56,833 nucleotides of DNA, taken from NCBI GenBank assembly GCA_964529745.1, contig CAZGZR010000009.1:1-56833 (forward strand). Reading direction: 5' to 3'. This document shows positions 51,309-56,833 of the stretch, piece by piece. The notes under the pieces are model-generated. The model was not told the origin of the DNA, did no database searches, and saw nothing but the letters and a program-made list of their open reading frames with translations. The translations under genes and the position numbers were made by a program. Origin of the DNA: RBG-16-57-9 sp964529745. GTDB lineage: Archaea; Thermoproteota; Bathyarchaeia; TCS64. The stretch's first letter is position 1, and every line of letters starts with the position of its first letter.

Positions 51309-52145
51309 GTGAACGTATACAATGAGTACGGTAAACGTCTAGAGGAACTCATTAGGCCCAACAGTCACCCTCTGGCCGTTAGGATGCTGAGGAGCCCCGA
51401 AGAGATACCCGAGGAGGCCCTCAGACCCGTCAGGGACTTCGGGAAGTGCATGTCCACGTGCCAGACCTTCGCCCTATCACGCCGTTTCGGCGAGACCGTG
51501 GCCCAGCTCTTCGAGGACATGTGGTGCCCCGAGCCCGTGATTGGTTTCGGCCTAGCCGAGCCGCCTCAGTTCTTCTTCGAGGGGAAGACCCGGTACCCGG
51601 ATGGAGTCAAGTCGCTGGAGGCGGGAGCCAACTGGGCCCGGGAGTTTCCCCGATTCGAGGTAGGCGAGTACGTGGGTGTGGTCTCGGCGCCCCTGACCAA
51701 GGCCAGCTTCGAGCCTGACGTCGCCATCGTCTACTGCGACTCCGCCCAGCTCCTAAGGCTCCTCCTGGGGCTCGCCTACGAGGACGGTAGGGACATAACC
51801 ACGGTGCTGGGCGGACACTCGGCATGCGTCTACGCCGTGGTCCCCCCCATACTGAAAGGCGAGTGCCAGGCCTCCGTGCCCTGCAGGGGCGACAGGGGCT
51901 ACGCGGGCACCCAGGACTACGAGATGATCTTCACCATCCCCCGGGACCAGATAGCCCGGGTGGTCGAGGGCCTGGAGCAGCCAGGGACCTCGTCGGTGCC
52001 CACGCGGTTCAGCATGAACCCCGAGTACAGGCTCAGCACCGGGTACGCCGAGATAGCCAGGCAGATGGGGCAGAAGGCGGCGGACAGCTCGGAGATCCAG
52101 GGCTACGAGGCTAGAGAGCGGAGGCACAGCCTACAGTACCGTTAG
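51309..52145 (+). CDS. DUF169 protein
   Basis: Matches DUF169: HPLAVRMLRS near the N-terminus, CMSTCQTFALSRRFGET with a conserved Cys pair, CPEPVIGFGL, and CQASVPCRGDRGYAG. The cysteines suggest a metal or iron-sulfur cofactor. The role is unknown; it is often beside redox enzymes, as here beside the GMC-type oxidoreductase. GTG start. Complete at 278 residues. Confidence 0.85.
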   Translation: MNVYNEYGKRLEELIRPNSHPLAVRMLRSPEEIPEEALRPVRDFGKCMSTCQTFALSRRFGETVAQLFEDMWCPEPVIGFGLAEPPQFFFEGKTRYPDGVKSLEAGANWAREFPRFEVGEYVGVVSAPLTKASFEPDVAIVYCDSAQLLRLLLGLAYEDGRDITTVLGGHSACVYAVVPPILKGECQASVPCRGDRGYAGTQDYEMIFTIPRDQIARVVEGLEQPGTSSVPTRFSMNPEYRLSTGYAEIARQMGQKAADSSEIQGYEARERRHSLQYR

Positions 52146-52235
52146 GGCTCTAGGGGTTCAACGGAGCTTCAGCTCTCGATCACCACCTTAAAGGTTATCT
52201 CCGCGCCCCCTCCCTCATACATGAGGAAACCCTGT

Positions 52236-53456
52236 ATGAGTTATTTCACGCACCTGGAGTGCACGGCGTGCGGGGAGAGCCACGACGCCGACAAGGTTCA
52301 GACAGTATGCAAGAAATGCGGCAAACCGCTGTTCGCCCGGTACGACCTGGAGGCGGTCAAGGAGGCGGTCACGAGACGGAAGCTCGTGTGCCGTGAGGCC
52401 ACCATGTGGAGGTACTGGGAGCTGCTGCCCGTTAAGAGCCGTGGGAACGTCGTTTCGCTGGGGGAGGGGTGGACGCCTCTCGTCAACGCGCCGAGGCTCG
52501 GTGAAGAGATCGGCCTCAAGGATCTCTGGGTAAAGGACGAGGGCATAATACCGACGGGGACCTTCAAGGCCCGAGGCCTCTCCATGGCCATAAGCAAGGC
52601 CAAGGAGCTGGGCATAACGCGCGTCGCCATGCCGTCGGCCGGTAACGCCGCCGGCGCCATGGCGGCGTACGGTGCACGGGCTGGGATGGAGGTCTACGTG
52701 TTCATGCCCAAGGACGCGCCCAAGGTTAACGTGGTAGAGAGCCAGATAGTGGGCGCCAAGGTGGTGCTCGTGGACGGCCTCATCACGGACGCCGGTAAGC
52801 TGGTGAAGGAGGGCAACCAGGAGATGGGGTGGTTCAACGTGGCCACCCTCGGTGAGCCCTACCGTGTCGAGGGTAAGAAGACCATGGGGCTGGAGGTCGC
52901 GGAGCAGATGGACTGGAAGCTCCCCGACGTAATAGTCTACCCCACGGGCGGCGGCACGGGCATCATCGGGATGTGGAAGGTCTTCGACGAGCTTGAGGAG
53001 CTGGGCTGGATCTGCGGCGAGCGTCCCCGGATGATAAGCGTCCAGTCCGAGGGCTGCGCACCCATCGTCAAGGCGTACGAGGAGGGGAAGAAGGAGAGCG
53101 AGTACTTCAAGGACGCCCAAACCCTGGCGGCCGGCCTCAGGGTCCCCAAAGCCCTCGGCGACTTCCTGGTTCTCAAGGCAGCGCGAGAGAGCGGCGGCGC
53201 CTGCGTAAGCGTCACAGACAAGGAGATCATGGACAGCGTGAGCCAGGTGAGCGAGGCAGAGGGCATATTCGCGTGCCCAGAGGGGGCCGCCACGCTTGCG
53301 GCGCTTAAGAAACTGCTGGCAAGCGGCGACATAGACGGGGACGAGCGGGTGGTGTTATTCAACACCGGCTCCGGCCTCAAATACACGGACCTCTTCGAGG
53401 TCGATGCGCCGGTGGCCGACCCAAGTAAGCCCTTCGACTATAAGTCCCTTCTCTAA
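52236..53456 (+). CDS. thrC: Threonine synthase
   Basis: PLP-dependent enzyme making threonine from phosphohomoserine. CTACGESHDADKVQTVCKKCG at the N-terminus is a zinc ribbon (in parts: CTAC and CKKCG) typical of the archaeal form. The PLP lysine lies in GTFKARGLS. AMPSAGNAAGAMAAYGARAG and the PTGGGTGIIGMWK phosphate loop are also conserved. ATG at 52236, with GAGG 8 nt upstream, is preferred to the ATG at 52221. 406 residues. A T-rich stretch after the stop probably ends the transcript. Confidence 0.92.
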   Translation: MSYFTHLECTACGESHDADKVQTVCKKCGKPLFARYDLEAVKEAVTRRKLVCREATMWRYWELLPVKSRGNVVSLGEGWTPLVNAPRLGEEIGLKDLWVKDEGIIPTGTFKARGLSMAISKAKELGITRVAMPSAGNAAGAMAAYGARAGMEVYVFMPKDAPKVNVVESQIVGAKVVLVDGLITDAGKLVKEGNQEMGWFNVATLGEPYRVEGKKTMGLEVAEQMDWKLPDVIVYPTGGGTGIIGMWKVFDELEELGWICGERPRMISVQSEGCAPIVKAYEEGKKESEYFKDAQTLAAGLRVPKALGDFLVLKAARESGGACVSVTDKEIMDSVSQVSEAEGIFACPEGAATLAALKKLLASGDIDGDERVVLFNTGSGLKYTDLFEVDAPVADPSKPFDYKSLL

Positions 53457-53470
53457 CTTTTTTCTCCGAC
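53457..53470 (+). terminator. T-rich terminator after threonine synthase
   Basis: A run of six T just after the stop codon, then a pyrimidine-rich stretch. Confidence 0.35.
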
Positions 53471-53527
53471 TCTTCTCGTTAACTCACAACATTTTTCTGC
53501 TTGCACTCGCTTTTTCCCGGATACGCC

Positions 53528-54436
53528 ATGAGGACAGCCAAAGCCTTTGCCCCAGGACACCTTACGGGGCTCTTCCAGATATGCGTCGAACCTGAAAACC
53601 CCATTCTTAAAGGCGCTAGGGGAGCGGGCGTCAGCTTAACCCGAGGAACCACCACGACAGTCATGACCGAGCCCTCGGATACGCCCAGCCACATTGTGGT
53701 CATAAACGGCGAGGAGACGGGGGATGCGGTGATATCCGAAAACGTCCTAGGAAAGTATCTGCTTCGGCTGACTGAGCCCCACCACATAGTCGTGGAGCAC
53801 GTCATCGAGACGCCCATCACCGCCGGGTTCGGCAGCAGCGGCGGGGGCGCCCTGAGCCTAAGCCTCGCCCTCAACGAGGCCCTCGACACTAGGCTCACCA
53901 GGGTGGAGGCAGCACAGCTCGCTCACGTCGCGGAGATCGAGTGCGGAACCGGCCTCGGCAGCGTCTTCGCCGCAGAAGGCGGCGGCTTCGGCGTCCTCTA
54001 CAAGCCGGGTGCTCCAGGCGTCGGCGAGGCCCTACACTACGAGGGGGTCGAGGATCTCTCGGTGATCTACATCTACTACGGACCCATACCCACGAGGGAC
54101 GCCCTCGGGGACCCTGATCTAAGGCGTCGCGTCAACGAGTTGGGAGGAAGATACGTAGACGAGCTCCACAGGGAGCTGACCCCTGAAAGGTTCATGGACT
54201 ACAGCCGGCGCTTCACGGAGCACCTGGGCTTGGTGACGCCGAGGCTGAGAAGGGTCTTCGACGTAACAGACCCTGATGGCTACATCTTCACGATGGCGAT
54301 GTTCGGTGAGGTGGCTTTCACTCTACAGCACAAGGAGGAAGTAGAGTCCATACGCTGTTTGCTACAGGAAGAAGTCGCTGAAGCCACACCAGTCGTATGT
54401 AGCGTGGAAACCGGTGGAGCCTATCTATTTCGATAA
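53528..54436 (+). CDS. Pantoate kinase (archaeal CoA pathway)
   Basis: GHMP-family kinase that phosphorylates pantoate, the archaeal replacement for the bacterial pantothenate kinase route. APGHLTGLFQI at the N-terminus and PITAGFGSSGGGALSLSLALN (phosphate loop, quoted as GFGSSGGGALSL) are diagnostic. ATG at 53528 is chosen; the frame upstream adds nine residues. Length 302 residues. Pantoate is made from ketoisovalerate, so this gene links to the branched-chain pathway nearby. Confident family, strong archaeal marker. Confidence 0.85.
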   Translation: MRTAKAFAPGHLTGLFQICVEPENPILKGARGAGVSLTRGTTTTVMTEPSDTPSHIVVINGEETGDAVISENVLGKYLLRLTEPHHIVVEHVIETPITAGFGSSGGGALSLSLALNEALDTRLTRVEAAQLAHVAEIECGTGLGSVFAAEGGGFGVLYKPGAPGVGEALHYEGVEDLSVIYIYYGPIPTRDALGDPDLRRRVNELGGRYVDELHRELTPERFMDYSRRFTEHLGLVTPRLRRVFDVTDPDGYIFTMAMFGEVAFTLQHKEEVESIRCLLQEEVAEATPVVCSVETGGAYLFR

Positions 54437-54523
54437 ACAGAGAAAGCCAGACCATGAAAATGATGGCCAATCGCAACCCATATTACATAATGGTAACTCC
54501 CTTGTACCCTGTTAGTGGTATCA

Positions 54524-55696
54524 ATGCCTAACAAAAGTGTGTGGGATGAGCCTACCGTCAAGAGCAGGCTCGCCGCCCGCGGAGTCAAGTGGCACCGGGA
54601 CCCCCCGGATGTCATCCCGCTGTGGCTGGCTGATCAGGATTACCCCATCTGCCCCGAGCTGAAGGACGAGATGAGGAAGGTGATAGAGGAGGAGTACGTT
54701 GTCTACAGCTCCGACGCCGATGCCAGGAAGGCTATAGCGGAGAAGCTTAAGCGTGTCAACAAGATCGAGGTCCCTCCCGACCAGGTGATGATGACCCAGG
54801 GGGTCATCCCCGTCATGTGGCTCGCCGCGAGGCACGCGTGCCGCGTAGGCGACGAGGTAATCGTGACGGACCCCATGTACTTCCCATTCTTCACCAGCGT
54901 CGAGGTCACCCAGACCCAGCCGGTCTACTGGAGGCTCGACTTAGACGACAAGTACCGGTTCGACGTCGAGAAGCTAAAGGAGCTGATAACGCCGAAGACC
55001 CGGCTCATCTACGTCTGCAACCCCCATAACCCGGCGGGCCGCGCCATGACAAGGGAGGAGCTCAAGGGCGTCGCCGATGTCGCCGTGGACAACGAGATAT
55101 ACGTGATGGTGGACGAGCTCTGGGAGGACATCAGGTACGACGGCGTCGAGCACATCAGCCTCGCCTCGCTGAGCCCCGAGATAGCCGACCTCACCGTCAC
55201 AAGCTGGGGGTTCAGCAAGACTTGGAGCGTCCCCGGGCTCCAGGCGGGCTACCTGGCCTGCACCGACAAGGTGATGTTCCAGAACATCCAGCGCCTCGGC
55301 AGAGGCATACTCAGGGGCACTAACAACCTGGGGAAGGCCATCGCGCCCCTGATCTGCAGCGGAAAGATCGACCACTGGTATGAGGACATGAACAAGTATC
55401 TCGCCGAGGTCAGGGACCTGGTGGCGAAGAGGCTCAACGAGATGGGCGACTTCACCATACCGCACATGGAGGCGACCTACCTCATGTTCCCCAAGTTCAA
55501 CTACGGGCTCACGTGCGACGAGCTGGACAAGGTCCTGCTGAAGGACGCCAGGGTGAGCCTCAACAAGGGGGCGGTCTTCGGCCCGTCGGGTCAGGGACAC
55601 ATGAGGATACTTACAGCCACCAGCAAGGCAATAATGAACGAGGCCCTCGACCGGATCGAGTCCATAATCCCCAAGCTGGAGAAGATGAGGGGCTAG
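54524..55696 (+). CDS. PLP-dependent aminotransferase, class I/II (fold type I)
   Basis: The PLP-binding Lys is in SWGFSKTWSVPGLQAG (about residue 235), the carboxylate-binding motif in NPHNPAGRAM, and VMMTQGVIPVMW, FSKTWSVPGLQ fit aspartate or branched-chain type aminotransferases. The substrate is not decided; it could be a transaminase for aspartate or a C-S lyase-like MalY type. ATG at 54524; a GTG at 54515 would add three residues. 390 residues, complete. Own promoter is likely upstream (ATTACATAATGG). Confidence 0.85.
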   Translation: MPNKSVWDEPTVKSRLAARGVKWHRDPPDVIPLWLADQDYPICPELKDEMRKVIEEEYVVYSSDADARKAIAEKLKRVNKIEVPPDQVMMTQGVIPVMWLAARHACRVGDEVIVTDPMYFPFFTSVEVTQTQPVYWRLDLDDKYRFDVEKLKELITPKTRLIYVCNPHNPAGRAMTREELKGVADVAVDNEIYVMVDELWEDIRYDGVEHISLASLSPEIADLTVTSWGFSKTWSVPGLQAGYLACTDKVMFQNIQRLGRGILRGTNNLGKAIAPLICSGKIDHWYEDMNKYLAEVRDLVAKRLNEMGDFTIPHMEATYLMFPKFNYGLTCDELDKVLLKDARVSLNKGAVFGPSGQGHMRILTATSKAIMNEALDRIESIIPKLEKMRG

Positions 55697-55905
55697 GCCC
55701 GGCCTACTCTTCAACTACTTTCTAAACACCTCAACACCGTTTTTCAAGTCCATCGACAATCTACGGCCCTGAATGGAATGAGGGGCGAGACGGTGAAACC
55801 ATCAAATACGTTGGCTGCCGCTCTTTTCTCAGCACAGCACTCCTTCTGGAGGCCGAGGGAACTGGACGAACAAGCAGATGAAGCTACACGTTCCGAGGGA
55901 TATGA

Positions 55906-56833
55906 TTGAGCAGGTACACTCTTCCTCTAGACAGCCCCGAGTCAAGCTTACACAACGCTGGCGGAAAGGGCGCCAACCTCTCCATCCTGATGAGAGCGGG
56001 GCTAAACGTGCCGGGTGGCTTCGTCATCACCACCAGCGCCTACGAGGACTACGTGGACCACAACAGGCTGCGACAGGCGATCCAGAGTGAGCTCGAGTCG
56101 CACGACCTTCAAGACGTCGGGGGCCTCACCGAGGCAAGCGAGGCTATTGAGGAGATGTTCAGCGAGGGCGCCCTCCCCCCCGGCATCAGGGATGAGGTGC
56201 TAGAATGCTACGATTCCATGGGTAGGCCCCCCGTCGCCGTCCGTAGCTCGGCCACCGCCGAGGCCCTACCGGGGCTATCCTTCGCCGGGCAGCAGGACAC
56301 GTTCCTCGACGTCGAGGGGGACGACCGACTTCTTGAGGCTGTGGTCGCGTGCTGGAGCAGCCTCTGGACGCCCAGAGCCATAGGGTACAGGGCCAGGAAC
56401 AGTGTTCCCCAGTCAGGGGTCAGCATCGCCGTGGTGGTCCAGAGGATGGTGCACGGCGCGGCGTCTGGTGTCATGTTCACGTCCAACCCATTGACGGGCA
56501 AGAGAAGCGAACTCGTCATCGAGGCCATCAGGGGGCTCGGCGACGCCCTCGTCTCGGGTCAGGTCGAGCCGGACCGCTACACCGTCGACAGAGGGACGGC
56601 CACCGTAGTAGAAAAAACCATTAGGGGCGAGGGCGGCGAACCCGAATCTACCCAGGCGCTCCCTGACGATGCCATCCAAGAGCTCTCCAAGCAGGGGAGC
56701 CGTATAGCGACCCTCTACGGAGGGCCCCAAGACGTGGAGTGGGCCTGGGAGGACGACCGGCTGTACATTCTTCAGGCCCGCCCCGTGACAAGCCTCTACC
56801 CCCTGCCCGAGACCGCCCAAGGAAGACGCCTGA
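55906..56833 (+). CDS. PEP synthase/pyruvate phosphate dikinase-like, N-terminal domain (3' end cut)
   Basis: The frame runs from TTG at 55906 (GAGGGATATGA directly upstream) off the window edge, 309 codons. NAGGKGANLSILMRAGLNVPGGFVITTSAY (in parts: GGKGANLSIL and GLNVPGGFVITT) is the PEP/pyruvate-binding domain start; VAVRSSATAEALPGLSFAGQQDTFL is the ATP-grasp motif region, and VEWAWEDDRLYILQARPVT marks the end of this domain. It phosphorylates pyruvate to PEP with ATP in synthases. The histidine domain and C-terminal part lie outside, so a stand-alone domain protein is also possible. Confidence 0.85.
   Translation, partial: MSRYTLPLDSPESSLHNAGGKGANLSILMRAGLNVPGGFVITTSAYEDYVDHNRLRQAIQSELESHDLQDVGGLTEASEAIEEMFSEGALPPGIRDEVLECYDSMGRPPVAVRSSATAEALPGLSFAGQQDTFLDVEGDDRLLEAVVACWSSLWTPRAIGYRARNSVPQSGVSIAVVVQRMVHGAASGVMFTSNPLTGKRSELVIEAIRGLGDALVSGQVEPDRYTVDRGTATVVEKTIRGEGGEPESTQALPDDAIQELSKQGSRIATLYGGPQDVEWAWEDDRLYILQARPVTSLYPLPETAQGRRL

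Noticed and set aside
1..56833. CRISPR arrays, insertion sequences, integrase or toxin-antitoxin genes
   Set aside because: I looked for regularly spaced repeats, transposase or integrase motifs and found none; the region looks like ordinary chromosome.

Overview
This window is a GC-rich piece of an archaeal chromosome. The archaeal assignment rests on the cluster S13-S4-S11-RNA polymerase subunit D-L18e, an archaeal-type pantoate kinase, TATA-box promoters (TTTATATAA, TTTTTATTC), frequent TTG and GTG starts, and heavy use of AGG and ATA codons. The lineage cannot be fixed by eye. A thermophilic or TACK-like archaeon is a guess. The window looks like a metagenome contig: it has an internal 10-N assembly gap flanked by G and C homopolymers (30363-30463), and genes are cut at both ends.

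Layout. 1-1852: MoxR AAA+ ATPase and VWA protein (minus). 2071-4979: three-gene pyruvate-type 2-oxoacid:ferredoxin oxidoreductase. 5066-12371: two MFS transporters, a zinc-ribbon membrane protein, a short GH3-like protein, a KsgA/Dim1 rRNA dimethylase, a stand-alone Lrp ligand domain and a DUF4097-type envelope protein. 12476-15195: ribosomal/RNA polymerase operon. 15243-16764: lipoate ligase and H-protein, followed by tRNA-Lys(CTT). 17006-21406: DUF362 iron-sulfur protein, epimerase and small or unknown proteins. 21746-27214: peptide breakdown genes (gamma-glutamyltranspeptidase, prolyl oligopeptidase, M20 peptidase) followed by an Lrp regulator. 27297-32996: nitroreductase, nucleotide hydrolase, galactokinase, deacetylase, the assembly gap, a methyltransferase and a kinase. 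33027-35765: ferrous iron uptake (DtxR-FeoA fusion and FeoB) behind a perfect palindromic operator. 35778-49642: two stand-alone class II glutamine amidotransferases, alcohol dehydrogenase, membrane dipeptidase, creatininase, a PrsW-type fusion protein, and two sets of acetolactate synthase genes with one ketol-acid reductoisomerase. 49963-56833: a GMC-type oxidoreductase with an iron-sulfur motif, DUF169 protein, threonine synthase, pantoate kinase, aminotransferase and the start of a PEP synthase-like gene.

How the genes fit together. The window is mostly amino-acid and central carbon metabolism: branched-chain amino acid and pantoate/CoA synthesis, threonine synthesis, peptide degradation, and pyruvate oxidation linked to ferredoxin. 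The most striking non-coding signal is a roughly 80-nt leader element found twice, upstream of both acetolactate synthase large-subunit genes (43500-43577 and 49745-49824), at the same distance from near-identical promoters. It holds G- and C-blocks that could form alternative hairpins, or tandem operator sites. I regard it as the best candidate here for an undescribed regulatory system. The DtxR operator, the paired glutamine amidotransferases and the PrsW fusion are the next most interesting.
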